Made by a program: the position numbers and the translations under genes. Positions 34,024 to 50,957 of a DNA stretch of 64,000 bases are shown here, in pieces (position 1 is the first letter of the stretch; every line of letters begins with the position of its first letter). Where the stretch lies: contig JAJTWR010000251.1 of NCBI GenBank assembly GCA_021613335.1, positions 2,029,501 to 2,093,500 on the forward strand, given 5' to 3'. Below the pieces are notes generated by a model. The model ran no database searches. It worked only from the letters and a program-made list of their open reading frames with translations, and was not told the origin of the DNA. This stretch comes from Whitmania pigra. Taxonomy: Eukaryota; Annelida; Clitellata; Hirudinida; Haemopidae.

Positions 34024-36691
34024 TCATTTTGTTACATCCCACAAGTCTTCAAGAGTGTATCCTTCGGGAAGTTTCTCAACCATCAGTCCTAATGTTTCAT
34101 TGTATTCTGAATCCCTGTTGCTGGATTTTGCTGAATCCATGCAGTACATCTGAATAGAAGAATTGTATTGATTCATCGTGTGAGTTGCATTAAAAAGGAA
34201 TTTTGCTGATAATCAGCATGAATGTATGCTGGGGCATTGCAAAAAAGCTCCTATAAGCTAAAGTTAGTTGAGAGAGGCGTTGACCATCGAAGCAGTTAGT
34301 CGCCACGACTTTAAAATGTTATCTGAAGATTCCGTGCATTATATTACATGGGATTTAAAAGGTTTAGAATGATCACTTGCACATCAGAATGGGAGAGTCA
34401 CTTACAATAAATGCATCTGAATGTTCTGATTGGTCGATGTTGTCTGAGAGTCCTTCTAGGCTTCTTGTATCATTAGCCAGCCCGACTGTGTTTTGCTCAG
34501 CTTCCAGCTATTAAGTTTTGAATTGTGAATATGGATTAAAGAAAATCGAGTAGAAGTAATTACAAAATTAGTAAATACTTCATCACAATCAAGTGGACAA
34601 CTATACGATTATCAATACATATTTGCTTGCATCGTACTTAATCTCAAGTCACAAATAGTACAGCTTTGAAAAGGGCACTTTTGCCAATCGATTCGGGAAA
34701 TGCGCCGACTCACGCAAGAATGACTTTCGAGTCCAAAGATTGGGTTATGAAAGAAGACCTTCATCAGCTTTTTTGCTTCTTTAAACACCTCTCTCAATTT
34801 CTCCACTGGATCAATTCGGAAGCCCAGCACATAACCTCCTCCCTAAGTGTTCTTATTGTCATTATTACTTAAAAACTATATTTATGTAATTTATATATAT
34901 ATATATATAAATAATACTGATGGTAATACTGATTATAATATTGATCGTAATATTGATTATAATATTGATGGTAATACTGATTATAATACTGATTATAATA
35001 TATATATATATATATATTTATACTAAATTATATATACAAACATTTATTTTAAAAATATGATGCAGAGATGATAATGGTAAATTTGAGTTCATCATCAAGA
35101 CTGTTACAGCTGTTACCTGCTCAGTAATTTCAAAAACTATGGCCAATCCAAATTTTGAGTCCTTCAATCTCATCAATTTCTTTTAAAACAGAATTATTTT
35201 TAGCCAAAGCAACAATAATTATAATTATAAATTCATTGTAAAAATTATCAGTAATCAATAAAAATCAAAGAGATCAACTGACAATTTGAAAGTAGGGGAT
35301 GCTGACATTGTAGATGGAATTGCTGAGAGCATACCAGACAATGCGAATATTAGTTATCATCATCACCCCCATGTTGCCCTGGATAGTTTGAAGGTCGTTA
35401 ATATTTATGAAGCAGGTCTCACCACCATATTTATTAATAATTCATATGTTCAATAATGCTGCATTACCAGCCATTTGAACAACTTTAATTTAGGTCAAAT
35501 TCTAATTCACCTGATCATTCGAGAGGTTGTAAGTTCCATGGACCTCCCTGAAGATTTCCTCGCCTGGAAGAAGTTTCAATGTTGAGTCCTGGATCACAGA
35601 GCTTCTCAACTTCAACTCTCTGAACATCTTCGTTGATTCGTAGGCTCTTGAACAAAAATTGTGCATTCTGATGTTTGACATGTTTTTTATTTGTTATGTT
35701 TCTTGATTGCATCAGACAATGTAGGTGCTCAGAAATGTAACCTGTGAACTGAAGATACACAGTTGTATAGAGATGAGTCATTTGCTGCCTGAGAATTTGG
35801 AAATTGCAAATGGAAATGAAACACATCAAAAAAGAAAAATCTCAGCTTCAGACCAGGTTGGTGAAGATGAATTCAAACTTCCTCTCTGTTGTGCTTGTCA
35901 AAATCAACAAAGACTCCCTTATTCCCTGGATTTTCTAAGTTGAAGTCATTCTTTGGGTTAATTCATGGTTTAAAATTACATCAAATTAAATATAGAACTG
36001 GCGAATTAAATTATTAATTAAATTAAACTAATTCACAATTTAATCTACTAAATAAAGGCTGTAAAGTTATTATGTTAGAAGTAAAGATGGCATAAAACAA
36101 GGTTGCTTACTGATTGGATGACTTTTGGCTGTGTGCTCAGTATGCATTTGAGGCCAATAGCTGAAAAATACAGTTTTAAAATTGCAAAAAATATTAACTA
36201 TAATATGATTCTCAAAACAGTTTATATTTAATATAATCTTACTCATATTGACTTTTGGCATTTTGATAGAATGCCACATGAGTCTCAAATTGGTCATCAG
36301 AAGACATCCTTTAAAATAAAATTTTTTTATTTCTCTGATTATCTGCTTATTCAACTTAGGGGTCTGTGACAATGTGTTGTTTGATTGGCTAAACCTTTTT
36401 CGCCACTATTTCCTTTCGTATCCTCAACAGAATTGAACATTTGAAGAACTTTCTCCCCAGCTATCAGTTTCATAAACCTGGAGATTAGATACATGTAAAA
36501 GTTACTGGAGCTTTTAAGAAATGTATCAAACTAGTTCTAGTTGCATGCTGTACATAGTCCAGAATAAACGTTAAAATGATTCGCATGGCGCTTGGATTAA
36601 TTAGGCCACGCAATTCGTAGCAGACTGGAACTTACGCGGGGGAGATATCAAATCTAACATCCCTGTCATGCCAGACGTCGTCTCCAGACAT
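34024..36691 (-). CDS. BBS5: BBS5, BBSome subunit (344 aa)
   Basis: Twelve minus-strand exons: 36636-36691, 36395-36477, 36243-36308, 36111-36160, 35854-35934, 35742-35788, 35511-35646, 35283-35378, 35117-35179, 34714-34842, 34406-34507 and 34024-34149. They total 345 codons, close to the usual length of about 341. It starts [17 protein letters not shown]. The two PH-like DM16 repeats are visible: SVEDTKG with [12 protein letters not shown] and KFEFIFTNL; then NLSNDQGNMG with [10 protein letters not shown] and DSKFGLAIV. Later blocks are [22 protein letters not shown] and [18 protein letters not shown]5 binds phosphoinositides within the BBSome coat that moves membrane proteins in cilia. The gene is head-to-head with TUSC3 (310 bp apart). 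Confidence 0.95.
34887..35010. repeat. TA dinucleotide and 15-bp tandem repeat in BBS5 intron
   Basis: Two (TA)n runs flank a series of AATAYTGATTATAAT-like units of about 15 bp. It lies in the intron between BBS5 exons 9 and 10. Confidence 0.75.
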
Positions 36692-37001
36692 GCTTTATTG
36701 GAATTATCCCCGAGATCTTTCAGATCAGGCCCAGGTTTGCAGTCGTCCATGACAACCATCCATTAAATTGATGTTCTCTAATTAAATTTTTAAATATTTT
36801 GCAAATAAATAATTTTCAAAATGCTCAATAAAATTCTCATCAATAATATCAATAATTAATTTTATTGTGTTAAAAATTGAAATAAATTATTTTAGATTAT
36901 TTTAACAATTTTTAAATTTATTTCAGGAGCTACGCTGTTTTGATGCATGTATTAATGAAAACACCGTTATTGCTAGTAGGTGCTCAGTTGAAAGATCCGA
37001 T

Positions 37002-40000
37002 ATGGATTATCCATCGGCGAAAATATACTTTATTCTCCTGCTTTTGACAAGCTTTGCCCATGGGATTCAAAAGAAAAAGGAGGTAGAATAATAAATATTT
37101 TTTTATTTGATATGCCACCCGCGTTTTACGACCCGTGACTTTGGCGATAAATATTTCAGACATTGCTGGAGGAAAAGGTTGAGCAACTAATGGAATGGAG
37201 CACCAAGAAGTCCGTAATAAAGCTCGACGGGAACAAGTTTAGGTCCTTAGTAAAAGCTCCACCGAGAAATTATTCGGTCATAGTTCAATTTACTGCAATG
37301 CAGACAAAACGTCAGTGCGCAATATGCAGGTAAGAGGTTCTTGTTCAATTTGTGATAATTTATATTATCTGCACATGAGCACAATAATGTTATTGGGATT
37401 GCAATGCTACATCACTTCATTTTTATGAAGACTGACTCTAATTTTTGGCATGTGTCCATTCTTGCTTTATTTGATGTATGAGGATTTGAAATATTTTTTT
37501 ACAATAATAAAGGCAGGTTAATGATGAATTCTTCATTGTTGCGAGTTCCTGGAGGTACAACCAACAGTTCTCAAATAGACTTTTCTTTGCCATGGTTGAT
37601 TTTGATGAATGTTCAGATGTTTTTGGGATGGTGAGTTTATTTTTACTTGCATTATATTATGTCTCATTTTATAATAAGTCTGATAACATTATCACCTGTT
37701 CATCCAAAAAAACTTTGGGTTAATGATAGACAATACAGAACATAGAATACATTACATAGCATGCAGGTTGGCCAAATTAGTGGCTGCATACGGCGGTAAT
37801 GGCAACAGTCATAACATGTCATGTTCAAAACACAAGCACCCTTGGAAAGGAGCTCTTTATAAATGGTTACAAGAAGCGCTATCTGATGCTATGCGTTTGG
37901 CATCATATAAATTAAGTACAATTACAAAGTTTGCAGAAAGCATCGTGCAATAATGAATCTTTACAACTTAAATTTTAAGTTTGATTACATTTTGTGGCAC
38001 CTAAAGGCTTCAGAATTAATTAAGCATCTGGCCTTAATTAAGCATTTGCAATGTTTTTATTTTAGTTGGACATCAACTCTGTACCACTGATCATGCATTT
38101 CCCTCCAAAAGGAAAGTCAAAAAAGGCAGACACCTATGATATCAACAGGTCAGTTTTAGTTGTTCTATTCCATTCAATTTAAGAACATTCAAAAATGGCA
38201 CATGCATTATTATTACAATAAGAGTAATTAGTATTTTTTCTTGATAAAGAAAAGTTACTCTGATGTTATTGAGAATGAATAAGAATGATTTGCAAATATG
38301 AGAATCAGCTCATCATTTCTATTGCTATGGTGTAATAGGACATAATTAGTTTTTAAGGTTTAGTGAGAACTTGTTTGCTGCACATTTAGTGTTGGCAACA
38401 AGAAATTCACTACTTACCAATTAGTAACAATGCATGATAATTCATGTGTTCGCTTAATTGTTCAAAAACATATCATGTAATTTGAGTAGCTATTGACTGA
38501 TTAAGGGCTTATCTTTTACACTTTATGTAACAAATTATCAAAAAAAGACATAATTACATGATTCGATCTATGGCTAAAATAATGTAGTGCCAGACGCCTT
38601 ATTTTTTTCAGAATGGGTTTCTCTGCAGAAATAATGGCCAGATGGGTGGCTGAGAGAACAGATGTACAGGTGAAGTTATTGTTTAAGTTAACTGCGATCA
38701 CTACTTTTACTAACTTTTCCAATTATTGTGCCATTTATTTTGTATGGCTGGACTTTGTGTCAACACAATAATATGATCACTTGAAAATTTATATGATCCT
38801 TTGGTGAGTCAATATCATCTTCACCATCTTTAAATTTTACTGTTTATTTACTTAATTTTCTTGCCATCTCAGATTAGGGTATTCAGACCGCCAAACTATT
38901 CTGGGACCCTCGCACTGGCTCTACTCATTCTTTTAGTGGGTGGAGTCCTCTATCTGAAGAGAAACAACCTTGAATTTCTCTACAATAAGACTTCATGGGC
39001 CCTTGTCTCACTGGTTAGGAATTCAGCCACACTAGTTTATCTATAGATATTATTTATTTAAATATTAAATTTATTTACCACATAATTGGTGTTAACTTGC
39101 AATGGAAATATGCAATATAACAATGCTATATTTTGCATGGCTCTAAAAATGTAAATTTCATCAATTCTCCAATTCAGGTAATCATCTTTTCTATGACATC
39201 GGGTCAAATGTGGAACCACATAAGAGGTCCGCAGTTCATGTACAAGAACCCTCAGACCGGTCAACTAGTAAGCTGCTTCGATCTTATCTTTGTTTTCAAT
39301 TCTACCCACTTTTGGCTTATTATTATTATTAACATTGATGTCATTTATAGTCAATTAGAAGGTAATTAATAAATTAAGCACAATTAACATCAGTTGAGTG
39401 ATTTTGGAAATTTTAATATTTAACTGGGACCACTTATTAACTAAGTATTAGCATCATTAAAATATTGAATTATAATAATAACAATGATGAGTATGTTATA
39501 CAGTGCCATAAGTATCAGGGGCACTTAGACTTTAGCTAGACTCTCAGATGTGCTTTGTAGTGGTGGAAAAGTTTTGTAACCATTGATAGTGCTCCTCCTC
39601 AAGGGCATTTGTGGCAGTGCAGGCTGGGTTTTGAATACGATACATTACAACTGTTGTCATCACCTCCCTATAAAAGAACTCAGCCCATTCAGCCAATCTT
39701 CACACCTCTTTTGAAGGCAATGGAACAGTCTTACTGATTAGCATGTCTTATATTTTCAGCACTATATCCATGGAGGATCTCAGGCTCAATTTGTTGTTGA
39801 GACATACATTGTCATCTTCCTCAGTGAGCCTTTTTCTATTGATAATTCTAAACTCATCAAATAATACCATCAGCTAAATTAAAGTCATCATGTTTGAATG
39901 TTTAATATGGCCAAATCTTCTCTCATGAGAGCAGAACTTAATCAACCACATTTCTCATGATTCAACTTGAGGATGTTCATTGTTCCAGATGCTGCAGTAG

Positions 40001-40518
40001 TTGCTGGCATGATTTTGTTGAGTGAGGCAAATTCTCAGAAGAGGGATGCCAGCAAAAAGAAAAGTGTGTTCATTTTTTATTGTGGTAATTCACATTGTGA
40101 AATAACTGTATGCTCTACCAGAAGCAGAATGTGTGGATTTATGTGCAGCTGCTGAAAAATATCAAAGCATTCGCATATTTATTGCGTAGATTCAGACTTC
40201 ATTTAAAGATTAAGAATATTACAATATACTTTTAGATTTTGCTGCCATCAAGCTATAAAGTTGCATTCAACTAATTTCATTTACTGACTTATTGTATTTT
40301 GTAGCCATAGCACTTTGTGGCTTGGGGATTGTTGCATTTTTCTTTAGTCTTCTGTTGTCTGTCTTCAAGGCTAAGCACCGAGGGTATCCTTACAGGTTTG
40401 TCAAAGAATTTTGGTTGAACAAAGATTATTTTAAAAGTCCTAACCTTTTTGCACTAGGTACTTTTTTGTGTTCTCAATATGTTTATTTAATTTGCTATTC
40501 AGTTTCCTCATAAAGTGA
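37002..40518 (+). CDS. TUSC3/MAGT1, oligosaccharyltransferase OST3/6 subunit (328 aa)
   Basis: Exons are 37002-37082, 37160-37329, 37513-37630, 38066-38148, 38612-38669, 38873-39013, 39178-39267, 39760-39823, 39989-40063, 40305-40395 and 40503-40518 (sum 329 codons). A signal peptide ([18 protein letters not shown]) precedes a thioredoxin-like lumenal domain with the CxxC site CAIC in KRQCAICRQ. Then come [10 protein letters not shown] and four membrane spans (about [63 protein letters not shown]) with [13 protein letters not shown] between. The family forms mixed disulfides with nascent proteins to help STT3B glycosylate Cys-near sites in the ER, and has been linked to Mg2+ transport. It is the single pre-duplication form of vertebrate TUSC3 and MAGT1, so no one-gene symbol is given. 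Confidence 0.95.
39464..39665 (-). mobile_element. SINE-like repeat in TUSC3 intron
   Basis: Shares GCCATAAGTATCAGGGGCAC, the GGCAGTGCAGGCTGGG block and GATACATTACAACTGTTG with the copy at 3408-3560, in the same orientation relative to its ATT-rich tail. The B box is degenerate. It is an older, longer copy located in intron 7. Confidence 0.55.
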
Positions 40519-40699
40519 AGGACAAGGACTCCACTTCCACTGCATTACATCTGGAGATTGTACATTGCAATTGTGGACGAACTTTATTTATTGGTACAAC
40601 AGTTAAATGTTATCTATACATTTTGTCTATGTATCACTTAATTTTTGAACACAAAATATAAAGCATGGCTACAGAATTGCCTCTGCAAAGCTCCAGGAA

Positions 40700-42075
<1,376 letters not shown>

Positions 42076-42404
42076 TCAACCGAAACACCGATGCTCCTGG
42101 AAGCAGACGTTGATTGTTTAAACCATTTCATTCTTAACTTCTAAATTTAAAAATTGCTGAGTGTTTATTTATTTTCATTTAAAATATTTAGTTATTTTAA
42201 AAATTTAATTTAATCTAAATTCAATAATAATTTTATTTTTTGTAAATATATTAATTTAAACGTTTTAAAACAGACAAAATTACTAATTTAATTTACTATT
42301 AAATTCAAACTTAGTTTCTGTTTATCCCATGCCCTTGGCAGCCATTACGGTTTAGCTGCATCCTCAATAACACGGCTGGTTAAGTTTTCGTTGAAAAGCA
42401 CAAC

Positions 42405-43742
42405 ATGGCCAGTGTTACTTGTAAGGCTTCTGCTACCTGCAGAATTATTCCTGCTTTTAATGGACAAGTTTTGACGCACGGAGTTGTTCAAAGCAAAAAA
42501 GTTTCAATAATTCCGAAGCCGTCCTACAATACCCAGTGGGGTCTCTCTAAACTTTACAATAGGCATGGGGGATGGCTGAACCCAAGAGCTACTGCAAGCC
42601 TTACTGGCAAGTTGTTTTACTCAATATTTATGTTCAGGCACAAACTTATGACTAGCATAAAATATTTCCTATGCAGGCGAAGGTCAAATTAGACTCGCCC
42701 ATACTGACATTCAGGTTCCTGACTTCTCGGATTATAGGCATGAAAAAGTTTCAAGCCCTGGCGACGAGAGTGGTATTGACAGAAGAAAGGCAGTCACTGG
42801 ATTGGCAGTTGCAGGTGATTAATTTCAATTTTATGCTATTGCCAGAAATAAGGGCATGTTTTCTTGTTTTCTCTAACTTCAATTAAAATTATTTCTTATT
42901 GTTCAAGCTGCTGCTATACCTGGTACGTACGTTGCTAAGACTATGGTCCACGATATAGTCTTGAGCCTGAGTGCCTCTGCTGATGTCCTTGCTGTTGGTA
43001 AAATTGAAGTTGATCTTAGCAAAATTCCTGAAGGAAAGAACATGACATTTAAGTGGAGGGGTCAGCCACTGTTTGTGCGCCATAGAACACCAGAGGAAAT
43101 TGCTACCGAACAGGCTGTTGACGTGTCAACACTGAGGGATCCCCAACATGACAATGACAGGGTTAAGAAACCAGAGTGGCTTGTTGTGGTTGGGATCTGC
43201 ACTCATCTTGGTGAGCCACCCTCTGGGTGTTTTTAGATTGGGTTATTATAGCTTAATAATCTAAACTTGTTTAGTGAGATTCTGTCATTGATTGGAAAAA
43301 CTATCATTTAGTTATTGGTGTGCAGTAGCTCGATGCACTGCATTTCTAACTGTGGTGGTAATGATAACATTTTGCGACAGTCTACACTGAAATAAGTGTA
43401 AGGTCGGGCAATTGTTGTGAAAACAGTCATTGATGAGTCATTGAGCAGCATGATTAAAATCTCAAGAACTTTTGATGCATAATCTTATATCACGATATAC
43501 TTCCAATTATGTTTACAGACAATTTCATAGTATAGCACTAATTTTTAGGTTCTTTATTAATAAACACTTTCTCTGCAGGCTGTGTCCCTCTGGCAAACCA
43601 AGGAGAATTTGGAGGATATTATTGCCCTTGCCACGGATCTCATTATGATTTTTCTGGAAGGATCAGAAAAGGACCAGCACCACTCAACCTTCCTGTCCCT
43701 AAGCACAACTTCACTGAAGAAAACACTATCGTCGTTGGATAA
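42405..43742 (+). CDS. UQCRFS1: Rieske iron-sulfur protein of complex III (268 aa)
   Basis: Exons are 42405-42606, 42677-42814, 42908-43210 and 43579-43742. The N terminus is a mitochondrial presequence rich in Ala, Ser, Lys and Arg. [13 protein letters not shown], then the transmembrane hinge region ([21 protein letters not shown]) and [18 protein letters not shown] follow. The two cluster-binding loops are CTHLGCVP and CPCHGSHYD, supplying the 2 Cys and 2 His ligands of the 2Fe-2S centre. It passes electrons from ubiquinol to cytochrome c1. The intron between exons 1 and 2 begins GC (ACTG|GCAAGT at 42607), which is the only way to keep frame. The gene is head-to-head with the GST gene (338 bp) and tail-to-tail with MAIP1. 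Confidence 0.95.
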
Positions 43743-43944
43743 CATCCTTTCGAGGCCGTTCGAGCATTTCTGAAAGCTGAATAAATACATTGCACGGCTA
43801 TACTAAATTAGAGTCATGTTTTGAACATTTTGGGTTTGCATTGGTATAACGAGGATGAATGATTCAGTCGACTTTAGTGTTATTCACTAGTAGAAGCTAG
43901 AAATGAGACCAAGATATTTATTTGCATTTATTGATCAAGTCCAT

Positions 43945-45479
43945 TCACATTCTTCTAGGACAGAAATGATTGAGCTTGTTGATAACCCATGAACCCTCTA
44001 CACCCTCTGTGTATTCCTTGATAAATCTGCACGTGAATCAGATTGTAGTTAGTGAATTTGTTAAAGCTAATAGATCATAATATCGTTATGGGTTCCTTTG
44101 GAAAAGTCAACGGGGTTACCTGTAATTACATATGTAAATCTGGTCGGGCGAGGATTGCATAGCTTTGCCTAGTTCTTCAACACTCTTGTCTCTTAAATTT
44201 TCCAGTCCGTGAAAGCCTTGCATTAGTGCTGTGATCTCCACAAATTTTCTCTCTAATCAAAGTGCAAATTGTATATATCAGTTGACTGCTATTGGATGGG
44301 AATTTTAATTTGGACAAGAAAGATTTGGGGTTTAGCCTGATCTATGTATCATGCTAAAAGGTTACTTTGAGAATTTTGAACAGAGAACACCAGTTGACAA
44401 TTGAAGATTGGTGAAATTGATGGGGATGCGCAATGATAATATTATTAAGGTTCTGCAAATTATGAAATACTTACTTGATCCATCATCAAATATCATTCCT
44501 ATTTCATAAATCAACTTCAGGAAGAGGTCCTTTGTATCTATGGCAATGAACTTTCTTTGGTCGTGACTTAATCTATAATAATTCTTCTTGATTTCTTCTA
44601 GTGCCTGTGTCAATGTGTTAACAAGTCATTATAAATATAGCTAGCTTTTAAAGCATTACAAGCATAATGTTTAGAGAAAATTAATTGAAGAGGATTCTAT
44701 CTGAAATGGTTTCAGTGAAACCTGAAAAACTCAAGCAAGTCTTAAAATGTTATTACTATCAAGTGATATACAGGTCAAGTTAGGATAACATTCAATGAAG
44801 TGTAGTGTGACATTGTTCATAAGTCAAGACAGCTACAAGTATACTCTGGAAAGAATATGCTATGCCAGTGGTTAGTTTAACTTTTATTTGGGAGTCTAGT
44901 TAATGAGACAAATTTCTACGTTTTGCAATCTTATATAAGTTACAAAAAAATGTGACATTGTGCAACCTCTTCAGTGACAAGACCATTAAGGGAATTAAAA
45001 TCTCCTGAGCTTATTGAGGTTGAAACTGTAGCCACAGCCTTAAATATAAAAAAAGTACTTGAAAATATGGCATTATATTCTAATGTAGCAACGGTTTTAT
45101 TTAAAAAATAATTTCGCAAAAAATGGTATCAAACCTGCTCAGCACCTTTGAGGAATCCTTTTGAATCGAATTGATTATCATAATAACCTCTTATTAGGAA
45201 AGCCATAAACATATTTTTGATAGATTTAAAAACATTGGGCCATACTATTTCATTAAAATCCATTAATTTGATGTCATTAACTTCATCTGGCCTTTTTGAG
45301 CTATCATCATGTGTACGTCGGCTTGCTAATGGCATACGACTTGTGACAGGATGACATAATTTAGTTGGTAATAATCGGCCTTGAAATGCAAAAGAAAAAT
45401 AATGCAACAGCCTGCAATTTAAATCTTTACTGCATTCTTTACGTAAAACAGCAGTCCTACACAAGCTCCTAAGAAACAT
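43945..45479 (-). CDS. MAIP1: MAIP1-like m-AAA protease-interacting protein (253 aa)
   Basis: Minus-strand exons are 45135-45479, 44967-45038, 44475-44604, 44120-44252 and 43945-44026 (254 codons). The N terminus (MFLRSLCRTAVLRK) looks like a mitochondrial targeting sequence. The conserved body reads IKNMFMAFLIRGYYDNQF, FLKGAEQAVATVS, GLVTEEALEEIKKNY, GSKRKFVEITALMQGF and RFIKEYTEGVEGSWVINKL. It corresponds to human MAIP1 (C2orf47), a matrix protein related to the Tim44/MRPL45 fold. MAIP1 binds the m-AAA protease and protects newly imported EMRE for assembly of the mitochondrial calcium uniporter. Match is by motif order and length; identification is good, not certain. Confidence 0.82.
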
Positions 45480-45926
45480 TTTGTAAGTAAACAATAGACT
45501 AAAAGTCCTCCTGTGCAATGTGACGCTATTACACTTTAATTAATACTCTTAAAATACATGTATATTATTTGACAATATTTATAGTAAAAGACGTTACATT
45601 ATTAAATAAATATTAATTTGTATTTTAATTTTGAAAAAAGTAAAATCTGTAAAATTGACGCTTATACTTTTTTATAGTATAACATAAATTTAATTAATTA
45701 TATATTTATTTATTTATTATTTTGTGATAAATGACAATTAAATTATATGTTAGTGTATTTCTATAGAATCAACACTATCTACAGCGGAAATAGGATCCTT
45801 TCTTTTCCGACATAGCGATAGTAGGTTAGAAGTTCTTTTTCGAATTAAGTTTGCCGTTGAGGAATTAGATTGATTGAACCTGCATGAATTGGATTAACAA
45901 TTGAATTAATTTGTTGCTAGCTTACC

Positions 45927-48031
<2,105 letters not shown>

Positions 48032-50293
48032 ATGTGTAATTTTAATAGAAAAACAATGAGAATTAAACGATTGGAAGATCTGTTGTTAGAATTTGCAGTA
48101 TTTAATATTCAAGAAGTTATTGCCAAGCTCGAAGGTATGATTTTGCTTTTGAGGCAGCTGTAAATATTAACGTGTAAAAGACTAATATTAACGTGTTTGA
48201 ACGCCTTTACAAAAACATTATTCAGATTACTGAAATTTGTACAATAATATTAGAAAAACTGGCTCCTATCAATTACATTAACTATTAAGTTATAAATGAC
48301 AATTTAATACAAAAATTTGTTAAACCTGATTATAATACTAATATTTGAGCAAGAAATATTTGACATTAACTGACTTATTTTTTTACTGTTAGGTTTTTCA
48401 AAAAAGTCTTCATTTCGTCTTAAATCACACATATTTGAAGATATCCTCTCAAAGCAAAAAGAAATTGGTTTTGTTATTCCATCTTGTGACCTAGAAAAGT
48501 GCTTCTTGTACCGAGATATTTTAGAATGGAAAAACATTGATGTGTCACTAATCCACCATAAAGAGAAAGCGTTGGAGTCAATGGAAAGGACAAAATACCC
48601 TGTGGAAACTTTGTGTTTATACGTTTTCAATGTTGATGACAACGTAATTCAACATGTAAATGCATTAGGGTCAGAGTTATTATCTTTGGAGCTTTCGTAC
48701 AGCAAAGGGTTGGTTCATTGGTTTTTCATTTCAAGTCGTATTAAATTTGTTGTTCAATTAAAAATCAATTTAACTTCTCTTAAGGTTCATAACAAAGTTT
48801 TCCAACAAAAGATTTCCGAAACTTCGAAGACTAACATTGAGAAGAAATTTGAATGCGTTTGGAAGAAGAGGACATAAGGATTCCATGACATTAGATTTAG
48901 AACATAAAACGGATGTTTTGGAGGAAGTGAAGATAGAAAACGAATTAATTGATTTATCTGTGATAAATTCTCTGAAATGTCTCGTAAATCTCGAAAGTTT
49001 ATCCCTTTCAAAATGTTGTTTCTCATCTCGCGAAGCTGGAAAGAGTGTAATTAAAGAATTGGGCTCGTTGACCTGTTTAAAGACACTAAATTTGAGCCAC
49101 ATGAATCTGTTGTTTGATGAACCAGTGCTCTACAACATGCTCAAGGAATTAATTAACCTGGAACATGTGAATATTTCTTTGTCTGAGATCGATAGGTAAG
49201 TAATTTAATTACATAAATGTGATTTTAATTCTAATAGATATTTCAACAAATTCTACAATTTTTGTGTTTAAAGTAAGGACCTGGAATTACTCATCAATTC
49301 TCCATTCAAAAAATTTAAAAAACTGGGAATGTATGGAGTTTCCATGGAATCAGAACTTGAAGTTAAAGCTCTCGCAGATCAGGTGGGATTTTAAAATTTA
49401 GTAATTATTGCGTGCATTCGAGTGCCGAACAAATTAACGCGACGAGATTTTGCAATAATGTTTCGATTGTTTTAAATATTTATTGCCACAACCGGTTTTA
49501 ACACATTTAACACTTTCAAATTATATATTAGATATTATTTAAACTTTATTTACTAAATGTCTACTTATTAGGTGTACGCCAAGTTCTCCCAGCCCACAAT
49601 TGAATTTCTGTTGGATAATGGTGAATATTTTTCTAAGAACCACTTCTCAGCCGATCCATTTTGGGCCATTGATCTACTTAAATTCCGTGATTTTCCTTCT
49701 GAACATATGCAGAGAGTTCGCAGTGTGAGTTTCATTTTTTAATAACTATCGATAGCAGTTTTTTCTTTATTAATTATCTGTGATATTATTTATCAACAAC
49801 TACGTAATCGCTAACACTATTCGAAATTTGTCACGAGCTGGTAAAGTACGTGACTTAAATCGCGGTAGACATATTACTTAACATGGATATAAATGTTATA
49901 TCTCTCAATCGAAATTATTAAAAATAATCGTCTTCGTCATCAGTTGAAGATTGTTATTCGACATGTTATTTTATATTTATGATTATTTTTTACAGATCAT
50001 CTTTGATGTGTTTTATGAATACATGTATCACCAGGAATTCAGGTAATTCTGTCATTGCATGTTGTCACAAGTATATTATGATGTGTGATTTTTTCTAGCG
50101 TAATCGAACCAATTCAATCAAAAATATAAGGCAATTAAATATTTCAAATTATTTCAGAAGAGAATTTCTTCCAAGATTGTCTGCGATATGCGACTCCGAA
50201 CTCAAGTTGTTAGTAATGGATGGAATTTGTCTCACTTTTGATGACGATAACTGTAGTGATGATGATGATGATGATGATGATAATAGAAAATGA
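48032..50293 (+). CDS. Leucine-rich-repeat protein, diverged (424 aa)
   Basis: Exons are 48032-48134, 48393-48708, 48785-49195, 49274-49382, 49572-49724, 49996-50042 and 50158-50293 (425 codons, TGA). The junction of exons 2 and 3 changes frame and reads FPKLRRLTLRRNL, an LRR strand. Other repeats are LVNLESLSLSKCCFSS, LTCLKTLNLSHMNLLFDE and LINLEHVNISLSEID. The N-terminal part (LEDLLLEFAVFNIQEVI, LKSHIFEDILSKQ) and the overall layout are faintly like ZYG11/ZER1, the LRR substrate receptors of CUL2 ubiquitin ligases, but no diagnostic motif was found. The C terminus has an Asp run (from a GAT repeat). Codon use is AT-rich like the surroundings. Function unknown. Confidence 0.65.
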
Positions 50294-50764
50294 ATGTGTA
50301 ATAATAGGAAAATATTCACTTTTTTAGAAAAGTTTTCTTCATATTGTACAGTGCAAGGGAAGCTTTTCAGAAAAAAGTCATAATTTGTTTTATTCTTTTT
50401 CAAGATATTATCTAGTTATTATTCTAGTACATAACAATAAATGTTGTCTTTGCAATCATTATTGAATAATAATTATTGGATTTTAGGGTTATCGTCCTTA
50501 CATGGAGAAGCAGCACCAATTCGTTAGTTAATTAAAATTAGCAATTGTTAAGAAATGCAATAATCGTGATTTGAAAGAATATCATTTGTAAACATTTAAT
50601 TTTTATGCATTTATAAACATAAAAGATTTTTTAAACATTTTTGTGACAGCTCCGAGTGGTAAAATTTAGTGAGCCGGATTATTGGGTTAGCTTGAATTTT
50701 TTTCTAAATTTATACCGAATGCAGTGGCTTATTTCACTATTTATTAATGATAAATTATTGTGCA

Positions 50765-50957
50765 GTTCTTGGAGTTTTCTGGAGTCATCGAAGATTACGT
50801 TAGGAATGGTTCGAACAAAACACTGGCCTCGAAAATTGCATCACTTCTTAAGAAATTGAAAGATGATCTTGAATATTTGGATTTTGAAAATGCTGAAGAT
50901 TTTTTCTTTGTGTGTATTGTTTTAAATCTTGTTGACTTTTTGTGGAACTATGAATAA
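50765..50957 (+). CDS. Possible extra exon of the LRR gene or a small gene
   Basis: After an acceptor-like GTGCAG, an open stretch reads FLEFSGVIEDYVRNGSNKTL, then KIASLLKKLKDDLEYLDFEN and ends FLWNYE plus TAA. It is amphipathic and protein-like, and lies 470 bp after the LRR stop. It may be an alternative last exon. No family recognised. Confidence 0.3.

Noticed and set aside
43557..43790. 77-aa minus-strand frame opposite the Rieske last exon
   Set aside because: Antisense shadow of a well-conserved exon.
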